In this document: positions 49,101-61,371 of the stretch, in pieces
How the letters are laid out: every line of letters starts with the position of its first letter
Position numbering within the stretch: the stretch's first letter is position 1
DNA from: Lantana camara
Lineage: Eukaryota > Streptophyta > Magnoliopsida > Lamiales > Verbenaceae
DNA: 64,000 nucleotides
Assembly: GCA_037501455.1 (NCBI GenBank)
Contig: CM074863.1
Span: 13,140,001 to 13,204,000 of the forward strand
Direction of reading: 5' to 3'
The notes under the pieces: generated by a model
What the model saw: only the letters and a program-made list of their open reading frames with translations
What the model was told of the DNA's origin: nothing
Database searches by the model: none
Translations under genes and position numbers: made by a program

Positions 49101-51300
49101 AAGGAAATGATGATAGAAACTTATGGCATCCTCGTGTATCTCATTTTTGTGACGAAACTACCAAAACCAACTTTAATTAATTAGAACCAACAAGGCAACA
49201 AGTGGGGAGTGCGATACTTCAAATCACAAACAAACTTCCAATTTATCGAGTACCAATAAAATTATTCTATTTTCCAATGACATATGAAGTTGCCTCGTTT
49301 TCACAAACTCAACCAATAATTGATTTGATTTAATTGTTACTGATTATTTGGATAATTCTAACTCGAGTCTGATCGAAAATAAAATGATCAGTGTTTTATA
49401 TTTTTCGTCAGTGTTTTTAAAAGCGGACCGGACCGGTTGGTCCAACCGGTGACCGGGACATGGTCCGGTTCGATCGATCCTATAAAACCAGTAACAATCG
49501 GACCGGTATGGAACCGGCAAAACTAGCTGGTTAACCGGCGGTTTTTACCCCCTTAACCGGGCCCAATTGCCGGTTCGGGTATAAAAATGATGTAAATTTA
49601 AATGTAATTGTTGTTGGGTTGGGCTTTTTAGGTTTGAGTTATTGCGAGATGTATTATTTTTATGGTAAGTAATAAACATTGGTATTTATAAAAACGTAAT
49701 TTTGTGTAGTAAATTTTGAATTTCTTTTTCTTATTGTGTAACAATATATATTTTTTTAATATTGAAAATATAAATTTATTTATGTTTATAATATTATATA
49801 AGTGATAAAATAATAATTAATTATTTATGGGTTGAACCGGTAATCAGTAAGCCTTCCGATTTGACCTCCGGTCCGCTTTTGATTCGTGTGATTGGTAAAA
49901 AATTTAATTAATAAGAGTGGTAAATCAATGGACAAGTGTAATACACTCACCCTTTTGGTTGGTTGGGTTCCCCCAAGTTAGATTTGGAATAAAATTTTTC
50001 TTGTTCCTAGCTCTCTTTTAATATTCAATATATATACTGAATTATCATATGTTAATTGCTGGAATTCGCACCTGAATTAGTAGAATCCTGAAATTAAAAT
50101 ATAAATATATTGGTTTTTGGATTTTATGTAAACATTTAATTTCTTGAAAACTTATAGCAGATGTATGAAAGTGAGGAGTTAGGTCCAAAAATGAAGGGAT
50201 TGGTGCATAAAATAGTGTGAAGTAATGAAGTGCATCTGCAATCTGCATGGCCACATTTAATTTCCCGCACTCTTATTTGCTAATTACTTCACATTTCCCA
50301 ACATTTTGATTGGATTTTTCCCTGCAATAACTACTGTGGCTCCATACACAGAAACACAAAACAAATTCAGAGCCCACATGCAAGCATCTTTTATGTGCAT
50401 ATGGGATTATAAGACGGAACTCATTAAAGACCTTTTTCAACAATTTCATTTATTGGGCACTTATGTCACGTGTAATACTTTATTCTCTTCTCGTTTAATC
50501 GAATCAGATTCGAAATAAAATATCAAGAAAATTATAACAAAAAGATGATAAACCAAAAAAGGATGTTAATGAACCAAGTCTTTAGGGAGTAACAACATAC
50601 CAGGAATTCAATTACTGCACTAATGACGTACACGTTATACGTGGTTAAGAAGGCGTCGGAGAAGAAGCCGCCGAGCAGGGCTAGAAGGAACGCCGTCCCC
50701 ATAAAATTGGTGACGGAGTTGGCCGACTCCGACGGCGAGAGATGCATGTACTGCGTGAGGTACAACACCAAGTTGCTGGCATTTGCCAAGTAGGCCAAAT
50801 TCTCCAACACCTCCACAACTGTCCCAAATCACAACCCAAATTAATGCAACACATCTAAAACAGAAAAAAGTAGCTATAGTTTTTTTTGGTGGGAAAAAAA
50901 GTAGCTATAGTTGGTTGGAAGTCATGCAAGGATTCCCACAACTCCAAGAACCACACTTTTCATATACATCTTTTTTCACATCCTGTGTGTGCCGTGTGTG
51001 TGTTTCTTGTTTCAGGAAACCCACAAACAAAATATCTGTCTTCTTAGTTACCTAAAACGAAGAAGGCAGCTTTCATGCCGCCATGTTTGGTTCTGAAAGC
51101 AGGTTTTCCTCTCCAGTTGACATAGCCATCCCAGGTGCTGGATAATTGGTTCTCCATTTCCTGATCGTGTGTGTAAACACAGGCAAAAATGATCATTAAT
51201 TTGCATAAGATAATGATACTGTTAATTAATGCAGGAAAATGGAGGAATTAATTGGGCCAAAATGGAATTGAAAAGTGCTCACCATTATTCCTTGATGCAT
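46108..51300 (-). CDS. NRT1/PTR family (NPF) transporter, NPF4-like
   Basis: Proton-coupled transporter of the POT/NPF superfamily in the plasma membrane; NPF4 members move ABA, other hormones or nitrate. Exons 51300-51283, 51160-51052, 50818-50601, 47595-47155, 47079-46108 give 585 aa. The first exon codes only MHQGIM. TM1 shows VEVLENLAYLANASNLVLYL, i.e. ExxEN instead of ExxER, with Asn49 at the Arg position; other NPF4 sequences I recall share this. Further signatures: GGFFSDAFLTTYNVYVISA (TM2/3), [51 protein letters not shown], a cytoplasmic Ser/Pro-rich loop (SASPPPPPLPEESESKDD), then the C-terminal six helices ending with FLWISLQYLFLGSADLF. Hydrophobic segments fit 12 TMs. Intron 3 is 3.0 kb and holds a CCGGTCC-type element. 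Substrate cannot be told from sequence. Confidence 0.93.
49411..49885. mobile_element. CCGGTCC-family element in NPF intron 3
   Basis: GC-rich ends (GTTTTTAAAAGCGGACCGG on the left; CCGGTCCGCTTTTGATTCG on the right) form inverted repeats (AAAAGCGGACCGGA core). Words such as AACCGGT, GGTTCG and ACTGGTT recur, and the middle is AT-rich. It is a short relative of 60731-61559 without the tRNA-like module. The exact target duplication is unclear. Confidence 0.7.
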
Positions 51301-53460
51301 GCTTGTTTGAGTGGATCAACTAAGAAATGAGTTTATAGTTGAGAAGATCAGAAAGGGTTATGATCAGTGGAGAGGAAAGGGAGGAGAAAGGAGATCAGAG
51401 AGCCCTCTTTGGACAAGATTGAAAGAATTCAAAGTCCTTTTATAGTGGGAGAAAATAGAAAAGGTTAAAGAAACAATTGCAACACACTTTATTATTATTA
51501 TTATTATTTTATTTTAGCTTATATATAGAGACATTGTATATATTGAGTGAGTAAATCCGCTTGCTTTATTTTCCTTTTCTTGTAAGAAATGATTAATTAA
51601 CAAATAGTATATTAATTTGTCAAATGTTAATTAAGGGAATATTTGACTAGTAAAACTTGTTTTTTATGATTTGAACCTCATAAAATTCTAAATTTTATTT
51701 CAATATAAGTTGTGTCCGACATGAGAGGTAATGTCATGTTTAGTTATTCACTCTTTTTAGATGTTTAGGATGGTGAATGTGCGGGAAGAAAAAAAAAAGA
51801 CAATCTGAATATCATTTTCGATAGACTAATAATCTTTTTAAGAATTTTAATTATTTGACACCAACCATATACAAATCACTCTCAAGTTATCTCCTCAATG
51901 TTAGTTACAGAATTGAAATCTTGGTTTTGTCCTAAATCATCACACATCGTCATCCCTCCAGTCAATTTTCGACATCTATGAAGTTGAATAATATGGTTAT
52001 TCACAAAATGGAAAATGCAAAAGTGGCCATGTTTTGGCAACAACATTTAATTAAACTCGAATTCTACCTATATATTTCCAACTTGAGAGGAAGAGAAAGG
52101 GGAAATGGGAAGCATCAATTCTTATAATTTAACCAAATTATAGCAAGAAAAGGAGATTACGATACCTTTAGTGGCATTTGACCTAAACACTTTGGGTAAC
52201 ACATGTGAGGGCGTTGGCCTCCCACATTCACATTAATGGCATGTTTTTTCATTACAAAATTTGTCCTAAAAAGTCCCTAATGTCTTAGTTTGGGTGTTTT
52301 TCCCAATCCTTAATACAAATATAGTGACTCATGCAATTAGTTTATAAGATTGAAGATATAATAAGATAAGGGATTGATTCCTTTTCTAAATCTTGGCTAC
52401 ACGCGTAGCAACCGTATCCTTTGAATTAAGCTCGACTTACGGTAGAGGACAAATTGAGGGTGACTGATGATCAACACCAACATAAATATATATAATATGT
52501 TGATGAAAAATTTAATAATTTATACGAGAAACCATATATGTAAGACGTACAATTCTTTTTATTATTATTAATTAGCTGCAAAAATTAGGGACACACAAAT
52601 AAAACTTATCAGTAATTGGATTTTGGAAAGGTTCCCAAAGGGAAGGGGCACCTGTTACTTGGGAATAGGAGGGGAAACATAGGTTTGGAAAATTTTGGTC
52701 TGAATTTGACTATGGTAAAACTTAATTAATTATATGAACAAATATATTATACTTGTCATCTAATTTATTATGATTCTGAGCTATTTTCTTGTATCCGAGA
52801 AAAACTTCTGAGTTCTGAACTTCTTTGACTTCATTATAAATACAAATATATAGTAAAAAATCACCCCAAAAAAAAGAAAAAGAAAAGAAAAAACCCTCTA
52901 AAATAAAAACTATAGATCAAGGTACTTAAATCCATCCAACCAAACCCCGCAGTAAAACGAGAAAAAACTTGAAAAGATATGCACCAAGCACCAAAATGGT
53001 CTACAAAGATCTCAATTCATCATCATCCGAGGTAGTGGAGGTAATTATCATTTGTAGTGAGAGTCTATTTATATGCGCAGTGTCAAGTACAACAAGTCTT
53101 GGACAATTACAATTGTTCTAGCATGCGGGTGGGGCAAGCGAATCATTGGTACCTGGGGTTGGGGATTTGAACAGAAGAACAGTCTTTTTAAAAATATAAA
53201 CGTGTACAAAATTAGTTCTAATATAAGTTCATGCGCATGTCATGTCATGTCATCTTTTAATACGGTTTGAGTTGGGATAACGAGTCTATGTATCAGGATT
53301 ATACGCTAAGACTTGGCTAAAAGCATTGGAAAATGAGTGAATTAAAGTGAGTAAATGATTAAATATTTTGATAATGTAATTCTAATCTAGAAATTTCTGA
53401 TTAGCTAACAACCCTAATTTTATTTATCTATTGCCATTGGCTCCAAAAATATGAGTGATA
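51301..53460. other. NPF upstream region
   Basis: 5' leader and promoter side of the NPF gene, AT-rich with an (ATT)n run near 51489. No gene or transposon ends recognised. Confidence 0.5.
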
Positions 53461-55430
53461 AGTGCTAACTATCGTTTTATTTTGAATGATCAATTTATCA
53501 TTGTTGGTGCAATTTATCATTATTGGGTTTTACCCACCTAATTTAAGGCTCAGTCCAACACGGGGATATTTTGAATGATCAATTTATCATTGTTGGGTTT
53601 TACCCACCTAATTTAAGGTTCAGTCCAACACGAGGATAAGGTTAGAGACTTAAGTCACCAAATTGATACTATGAAACGAATAGATAAATTCACCGGGAGA
53701 ACAGAGTGAATAAAATAGGTCAGTCCATAGAGAATTATGATGTGGAAACGTGGAGACAAATTTTGATGAAATGTTGCACAAGAAACACTAATTAAATAAG
53801 ATATATATGGGGAAATAAGGTAAGATCATAACAAATAAAAATTCTGAATCATGACCTTTAAAAATCTAAGTCCCGATAAATTTGTAAATATGATCCTCCA
53901 ACTGACCAACCCTAAGTCCCGATAAATCTATAAATATGGTCCTCTAAGGTAACGTGCATATATTAAAACTCTAATAATTCCCAATAAATCTATAAATATG
54001 GTAATATCAACCTTAAGTCCCCATAAATCTGTAAATGTGGTTCTCAAGATATGACGAGTTTCTCTTAATTAGTCTCTCTAAAATCCTGATTTATTAGCCA
54101 AATGTAAAAGTCATCAATATGGGTAGATATTATATATTAGAATTTGTTCTTCAAATTCTTACCTAAGTTTGCCATCCTCTATATAGCTCAATGTTGCGCA
54201 ACACAAAATCAAAGAATATAGTAATCTTTGCTAAATAAGATATTTTCCCATTCAATAAAGTATTACCTTACCCGTATCAACTTACGTATTTTTCCCATTC
54301 TTTAAAGTATTACCTTACCCGTATCAACTTACGTGTTGGTCTCAGTTCACTGAACCCAATTCAAATCTTTTTGACTGCCATGTATAGGCTATGATGCAAG
54401 AAAGCACAGACAATTTCTTTAATTAATTCTATTCCTACCATCATTTACATAAAAATATTAATTATTAATTGAATTAATACAAATGCTCCATAGGCTAACA
54501 CCATCTTTACTTCAAAACCACACAGCTGGAGCATGTGCCACTACTCCGTTTGTAGTTTGTACTCCAGATATTTAAAAATAGGAAAAAGAATAAGTTTTAT
54601 ACAAATCAGATAGATCCATACGTATCAAACCGTTCAGATTTTGAGCTATTTTGTATATTTTTTGTTCAACTTTTCATATTTTGGATTAATTACTTAGGTA
54701 CAAAATGGAGGATGTATGATATGAACAGTCGTAAGAGACTTTAGAATAGTTTCGGACTCTAAAGTAGAATAGTTTCGGACTCTAAAGAAAAAGGGGATAA
54801 AAACTTTAGACTAGTCTTAAGAAAAGTAAGAGATTTTAGAGTAGTTTCGGACTCCAAAGAAAAAGGGGATAAAAACTTTAGAGTAGTCTTCAGAAAAAGA
54901 GGATGAGAGAGACATAGGAAATTTAGAGGAGAAGAAACTTATTGAAATAGATTAGGAATTCTGTAAATATTATTACTTCAACGTAAAACAAACTTCGTTT
55001 AACAAGAGATATCCTAAAACCCTAGGACTCTCAAAGCAATTAAACAAATCAACGTAATACAAAGCACCAAACTACGAAATATTGAATCATATCATAACAA
55101 TCCCTATCAACATAATACAAAGCGGAAAAGGTGTCCTAAAACCCTAGGACTCTCAAAGGAAACAAATCAACATAATACAAAAGTTACCAAACTACGAAAA
55201 ATTGAATCATATCATAACAATCCCTATCCAAATGCATATCATAAATATGGAATCATATTATTCCTATTTAATCTCTACTCTTCTAAACTAATGCATATCG
55301 TAATAATAATATGGATCATATTATTCATATCTAATCCCTGCTTTTCTAAACTAATACATATCGTAAATATGAAATCATACTATCTCTATCTAATCCCTAC
55401 TCTTCTCTCTTGATATCGTGGATCTTCGTC
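53461..55430 (+). repeat. Zone of successive short tandem duplications
   Basis: Five different families follow each other: about 90 bp twice (TTTTGAATGATCAATTTATC, 53479-53635); AAGTCCCGATAAATCTATAA units four times (53868-54050); about 53 bp twice (CCCATTC..TAAAGTATTACC, 54247-54342); AGTTTCGGACTC(T/C)AAAG units (54737-54900); and CCTAAAACCCTAGGACTCTC and TAATCCCTACTCTTC units (55010-55410). No gene is visible. It may be a decayed element interior. Confidence 0.7.
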
Positions 55431-57264
55431 CATATCAATGTACCTATAATGTACAAATTTTTTTTTCAAATTTATAATAATTAATTTGTTCAATATTAAA
55501 TTATAAATATTTTAAAAAGTGAGATAACTGGATAAAAAGTTTTAAAACTATTTTATACACTACAAGAAAAAACCTCTTTCCTTACGCCGTTTTTGCCTAC
55601 ACTTGCAAAATTGTAAGTATTGAACTTTTCATTACGGTTTTCTTTGTGTAGTCTTAAAAATTTATAAAAGACTACGGTAATAACTAAACCCGTAGGGAAT
55701 AACTGATTATTGCCTACGAAAGTACAAGCGTAACGAATAAAATATTAAATAACTACAGTTTTAATCTAAACCGTAACCAATATTTCATTATTCCTTACAC
55801 CAGTACAAGTGTAGTTAATAAACTTATTAAAAGACTACGGTTCTCACTAAAACCGTAAGCAATGATCCAAGTAATTGTTTATGGTTTTGTAACCGCAATT
55901 AATAAACTTATAAAATCCCGTGGTAATAAAAAAGCATAAATAATAATTTTTTAAAGATTACACTAAAATTAATAGCGTAACTAATACTTAATCATTTTTA
56001 AATATTTCTATAATTAATCGTAATTAAATATATTAAATAAAAATTAGTTACAGAATGACAATCTTTAGCTTAATAAATGAAAATATAACTTTTAAACTAT
56101 GTCAAATAAGAAGATAAATTAAAAGTGTTATTGATTAATCGAGTAGACAGAATATTGCAATAAAACTTTATAAAATTAAATGTCTTGTATGGTGGAAATA
56201 AATAATTTTTTTTACTATAATAAAAGATGACATCTAAGTTTGTAGGATTTTATTTTTGTTATAATAATTAATAAAGAAAAAAAAAGTACGATAAGAATTT
56301 CGTGAAGAAAACCGAGTTGAAGTACAAAATGAGGTGTAAGTTAAATTGGTTGAAGTGGAGTCCGTGAAGAAACAAATGGAAATTTTGTTGAATTTGTTGG
56401 ATCCTTCAACTGTAACGCCCCAGCTTTCGGCATTTCAGGTACAAACGCCACGTGTGAGTTTGAGAGTTAGATTTAATTATTAATTGATCATTTCTTTAAT
56501 TTTCCATGTCATGACTTAATTTTATAAAATTATATTCTAAGTGTTTTTATTGAAATTCATATCATATTATAATTATTGCATAAATTGAACTTAATTGCAT
56601 TGGACTTAATTGCTCATTTGTTATGGAATTGAACTTCATTGCATGACTTATTAAATGAAAGGACTAAATAGCAATTTGGCCATTTTCTTCCCCTTACATA
56701 GCAGTAATCACGTACCTTGTTTCATTACATACATACACATTTCATACTTGCTCCATTTTCTTCCTTGCTCAACCGAACCAAACCCTACTTGGAAGAGTGG
56801 GAGATTTCCATCATTCAAGCTATAATTTGTGGGAATTGTGATCATTGAAGCATCCTCAACATCTTCTCTTCATCTTGTCTTTCATTTCTTTCATTTGAGG
56901 TAATTTTGGAAACTTAATGATTTTCTTGAATATATGGTATATATAGGGCTTTGCAATGAATTGATTAATTTTTGTATTTGTTATTGGAAATATGTTTATG
57001 AACTTGGAACTTAAGATTGATGCATTTATCTTGAGATTTATGGACTTGAAGCATGAATGAGTATATGGGTTTCAAATGATGAATTCTTGATGATCTAACT
57101 TGGAAATGAGTGTTTATTTGAGTTGATATTGATCTATATGTATGCTAGTATGTGTATTGCATCAAATATATGCATTTGATCTTGGTTTAATTTCATTTTG
57201 TTGGTTGTTGTTGTTGGTACGTTGTTGCTCTGCTGCTGTGCTCTGTTTCTGCTACTTTCGTATT

Positions 57265-57459
57265 CTGGGAACGGCCCTTCCTGTCCCAGTTCATTCTGGG
57301 AACGGCCGTTCCCACCCCTTGCCAGCTGTCCAGCGAGACTGGGAACGGTCGTTCCCAGCCCCAAAATTTCCCAAATCTTTACAAACGCGCGGGATTGGTT
57401 CGGGGAGCTGCGAACGGCCCTTCCCAGCCCCAGTTCAAAACTGGAATGACCGTTCCCAG
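57265..57459 (+). repeat. Cluster of GGGAACGGCCGTTCCC palindromes in the LTR-like segment
   Basis: Five imperfect copies of CTGGGAACGGCCGTTCCCAG at 57265, 57296, 57339, 57408 and 57441. The copy at 57297-57314 is a perfect 18-bp palindrome. The tract is far more GC-rich than its surroundings and lies only in segment A of the gypsy remnant. It could be a protein-binding array or a stem-loop-forming leader. Confidence 0.85.
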
Positions 57460-57559
57460 GCTCCAGTGGGTGTGTAAAATTTTCTGCATAAATTTCATTT
57501 TTCCATATCCGTTTTTAATGCCTTAATTGATCGATACGTGTTATTATATGATTGTTTTA

Positions 57560-58892
57560 TGCATGAAATTGATCATATAATTCCATAAATTGTCATTGCA
57601 CGTTTTAATGATCATAACCCAAATTCCATTGAATCCACCTTTCACTTTAGGTAATCCGGACACGAAATCCATCGTCACCTGTTCCCACTTCCACTCGGGG
57701 ATAGGTAAGGCTGAAGAAGACCTCCCGGTTTCTGATGCTCGGCTTTCACTTTCTGACAAGTGAGACAATGCTTCACATACTCGGCCACATCCTTCTTCAA
57801 TCCACGCCACCAATAATATTGCCTTAAGTCCTTATACATCTTGTTTCCTCCGAGGTGGATAGAATAAGCCGATCTGTGAGCTTCCTCGAGCAATACCCGT
57901 TTCAACTCTTCGGGTACAACCACTCGGTTCTTGAAACGAAGAAGACCGGTTTCATCGAACCCGAATGGACATTCCGAATCAGCTCTTGCCTTAGCTACCA
58001 ATTTCTGAACTTCCAAATCCTTAGTCTGAGCCTCAAACAACCTGTGCTTCAAATCCGGCTGAACCGAAATATTAGAAACTTGAGCCCTTATGACAATTGG
58101 CTCGATTCCACTACTTTCACCCACTTCCAAGTTCAACACACTAGTCTTCCTACTAAGTGCATCGGCGACCACATTGGCTTTGCCGGGATGGTATTTAATC
58201 GTGCAATCATAGTCTTCCAACCGTTCCATCCAACGCCGTTGCCTCATATTCAAATCCTTCTGAGTGAATAAATACTGGAGGCTTTTGTGGTCGGTGAAAA
58301 TCTCGAAAGACACCCCGTACAGATAATGTCTCCACTTTCCAAGTGCAAAGACTACGGCAGCGAGCTCAAGATCATGTGTCGGATAATTCTTCTCATGCTC
58401 TTTCAACTTCCGGGATGCATAAGCAATTACTTTACCCTTCTGGGTTAACACACATCCCAAGCCTTCCTTAGAAGCATCCGTATAAACAACATATTCTTTA
58501 GGACCTTCCGGAAGGGCTAACACCGGAGCAGAAACTAACTTCTCTTTCAAGAAAGTGAAACTCTTATCACAACCTTCATCCCAATCAAATTTCACATTCT
58601 TCTTCGTCAACCGGGTTAAAGGAGCTACTAACTTGGAGAAATCCTTAACAAACCTTCGGTAATAACCTGCCAATCCCAAGAAACTCCTGATCTCCGAGGC
58701 ATTCTTAGGTTTCTCCCATTTCAACACTGACTCAATCTTCGAAAGATCAACCTCCAAACCATTACCTGAAATCACATGACCCAAGAAAGACACCCTGTCG
58801 ATCCAAAACTCACACTTACTGAATTTAGCAAATAACTGATGCTCCTTCAAAGTAGCAGCAATCACGTACCTTGTTTCATTACATACATACAC
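57560..58892 (-). pseudogene. Ty3/gypsy pol fragment (RT end, RNase H, integrase start)
   Basis: Plant retrotransposon remnant. From right to left on the minus strand: C-terminal part of reverse transcriptase ([28 protein letters not shown]), RNase H ([44 protein letters not shown]), and the integrase HHCC zinc-binding region with CLTCQKVK. The frame shifts near 57709, where an apparent single-base loss moves the integrase core ([18 protein letters not shown]) to another frame. It has no gag, protease or RT active-site region and is cut at the left near 57600. It is non-functional. Confidence 0.93.
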
Positions 58893-59689
58893 ATTTCATA
58901 CTTGCTCCATTTTCTTCCTTGATCAACCGAACCAAACCCTACTTGGAAGAGTGGGAGATTTCCATCATTCAAGCTATAATTTGTGGGAATTGTGATCATT
59001 GAAGCATCCTCAACATCTTCTCTTCATATTGTCTTTCATTTCTTTCATTTGAGGTAATTTTGGAAACTTAATGATTTTCTTGAATATATGGTATAGATAG
59101 GGCTTTGCAATGAATTGGTTAATTTGTGTATTGGTTATTGGAAATATGTTTATGAACTTGGAGCTTAAGATTGATGCATTTATCTTGAGATTTATGGATT
59201 TGAAACATGAATGAGTATATGGGTTTCCAATGATGAATTCTTGATGATCTAACTTGGAAATGAGTGTTTATTTGAGTTGATATTGATCTATATGTATGCT
59301 AGTATGTGTATTGCATCAAATATATGCATTTGATCTTGGTTTAATCTCAATAAAAACACTTAGAATATAATTTTATAAAATTAAGTCATGACATGGAAAA
59401 TTAAAGAAATGATCAATTAATAATTAAATCTAACTCTCAAACTCACATGTGGCGTTCGTACCTGAAATGCCGAAAGTTGGGGCATTACATTTAACATTAA
59501 TAAAAAAACATGAATAATGTTACGGGTACATTTCTTATATAATATTTAGAATTTATATATTTAAAGTTATAAAAGTCAAAATGAATAAATCTATAATAGT
59601 CTATTAAAATCGTTGTCAATTAATAAACATTTATAAAAAAAAAAAGAAGATAAATATTTTTTGAGAGAAATAGAGAGGTAGAGAGGTAT

Positions 59690-60730
59690 GTCTCCCGCCA
59701 TTCATTTTACCCCAATTTATTCAATTCATCTCTGATCTCCCGCCTCCTTTTTCACCACTAACTTTTCTTAATTTATTTTCATTTCTTTGTTTGATTCTCC
59801 CTCGCATTCAGTTTTAGAACAAAAATACGCCCCAACTCAATATCTTCCCCTCCAAACAGTCATCTTGTCATTGAATAATCGATGGTAGCGTCTGAGGCGG
59901 CAACTACAACGGCAGTGACGGAAGTGGCGAGTGGAGACTGCAGGGCTGGCCTTCATCTTCTCATTAGACAACAACTAACATTTTTGGGTAAATTCTTGTT
60001 TGGATTTCATTTTCTAATTTCTTCTACTATATAGGGTTAGGATTCTAATTTGTCATCCATTAATCTATACAGGGAAGGTTAAGCCTTGAAAAGTTTTGGG
60101 GTTTTGGTAAGAGTCCATCTTTGATTTATTATCCATCTATATGTATATTTTTCTATTTAATTGTTCGAATTCTGCCGATTTTAGCTTTTTCTGGATATTT
60201 TCACTGATAATTGAAGTGAAGTTGGATTGGATTTGACCTATTTAGCTTTAAAATCTATTTCCTTTTAAATAATTTTTCATTGTATGTTTTCTTTAATATT
60301 TCTTATTTCTGATTTTGCAGGTTATTGGGAGATAAAATCCTTATTTTCACAACAGAATCAACAAGGGAAAAGCTTGTATATGTTTACTACCTTGTGCATT
60401 TGGATGGGCGAAAAAGGTACAGGCATTTGATCTGTAGTGTGGAAGGTCCTTGATCATATTTATATATTCTATTGGCTAGAAACACTCTTGCTTGTAATCC
60501 TCTTGGTGATGCAAGTTTTTACTTTTAATTTGGGGTCGAAGGAGTTATGAAAATAGTACAAAAACATTTGTATCTTGTTAATTAGCAATTTTATTAATCT
60601 ATTACATAGAATATATCATAACTTACAAATAAATGATGAATACATTTCTTGTTGCAGATCTTTATGTTGAAAAAATGCAAATGTTGCTGTAAAGTGCAAG
60701 GTGTTGAGCAGTCTTTGAAAGTGCTAAAGT
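59690..60730 (+). pseudogene. Gene-like segment carried by the CACTA element
   Basis: A pyrimidine-rich leader (59690-59870) precedes ATG at 59882 and a short open stretch (MVASEAATTTAVTEVASGD...) that runs to a GGGTAAATT donor-like site near 59988. Acceptor-like sites (TTTTGCAG near 60321; GTTGCAG near 60658) introduce short further exon-like tracts, the last being interrupted by the element at 60731. It is probably a captured host 5' exon region or decayed transposon gene. No family recognised. Confidence 0.4.
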
Positions 60731-61118
60731 CTATGTTTTAAAACCCGGACCGGAGGTCGAACCGGAGCCCTTACTGGTTACTGGTTTTACTGGTTCGACC
60801 GGTCGGACCATCGGTCGGACCGGTGTGACGTCATAATTATATAATAATTATATATATTTATATAATATTATAAATATTAATTAAAAATAATTAAATTAGT
60901 TAAATAATATGAAAAAAATGGATATATAAATAAATTTTAACTACTCATTGATTTTTTAATAACATATGCTATAATAAAATTTCAAATTATAAATCTAAAC
61001 AATAGAAATAAAGATTAATTTAACAAATAACATACTTTTTATTGTAGAAAAAATAATATTACACATACTTTTATGTTTTTATAAATATATATTATAGATT
61101 ATAATTGAAAATTAATTG

Positions 61119-61171
61119 CTAAGAAAATATAATTATAATATATAGCATATATTATAATTATATTTTCTTAG
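61119..61171. repeat. AT-rich palindrome in the composite element
   Basis: Arms CTAAGAAAATATAATTATAA and its complement close around a TATAGCATAT centre, about 24 bp each. The same palindrome is kept at about 63605-63660 in the second copy. Confidence 0.85.
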
Positions 61172-61248
61172 AACTCAATTTTTAATTGTAATTTAGATGT
61201 TTAGTAAGCTTATAAACTATTTGCTGATAAAATATAACAACAAAGTGA

Positions 61249-61371
61249 AGTTGGCAAGTTGGTGGCGCTTTCCTCCTTCTACATCAGGGGTCTTGGGTTC
61301 AATTCCCCCAGCCCCACAATAAAATTTTGCAATTTTGGAGGAAAAAAAAAAAAAAAAGAAAAAAAGAAAAA
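61249..61371 (+). repeat. tRNA-like (SINE-type) module inside the composite element
   Basis: A-box-like TGGCAAGTTGG at 61252-61262, B-box GGTTCAATTCC at 61296-61306 (33 bp apart), a CCCCA acceptor-like end, then an A-rich tail (61342-61371). This is the layout of a Pol III promoter in a tRNA-derived SINE. The cloverleaf is incomplete, so it is not a working tRNA gene. The same module occurs in the copy at the right edge. Confidence 0.65.

Larger units (their letters stand above)
56411..59489. mobile_element. Scrambled Ty3/gypsy fragment with inverted LTR ends
   Basis: Begins TGTAACGCCCCAGC and ends GCTTTCGGCATT-type sequence in inverse, closing with GGGGCATTACA; about 146 bp at each end are inverted copies. 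Segments: (A) 56411-about 57620, LTR-like, plus; (B) about 57620-58857, pol, minus; (C) 58857-59343, direct copy of about 56703-57190 with roughly a dozen differences; (D) 59344-59489, inverse of 56411-56556. An intact provirus would have direct LTRs, so this is rearranged, perhaps by self-integration of the cDNA. It lies within the CACTA element. Confidence 0.8.

Noticed and set aside
57142..57477. 111-codon open frame in LTR-like segment
   Set aside because: Crosses the palindrome cluster; periodic sequence explains it.
56411..59489. Mutator-type element with ~146-bp terminal inverted repeats
   Set aside because: The inverted ends are TG...CA LTR starts and the interior carries gypsy pol, so a rearranged LTR retrotransposon explains it better.
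61249..61320. Possible tRNA gene
   Set aside because: A and B boxes are present but the acceptor and anticodon stems do not form a full cloverleaf, and it lies in a repeated element with an A-rich tail.
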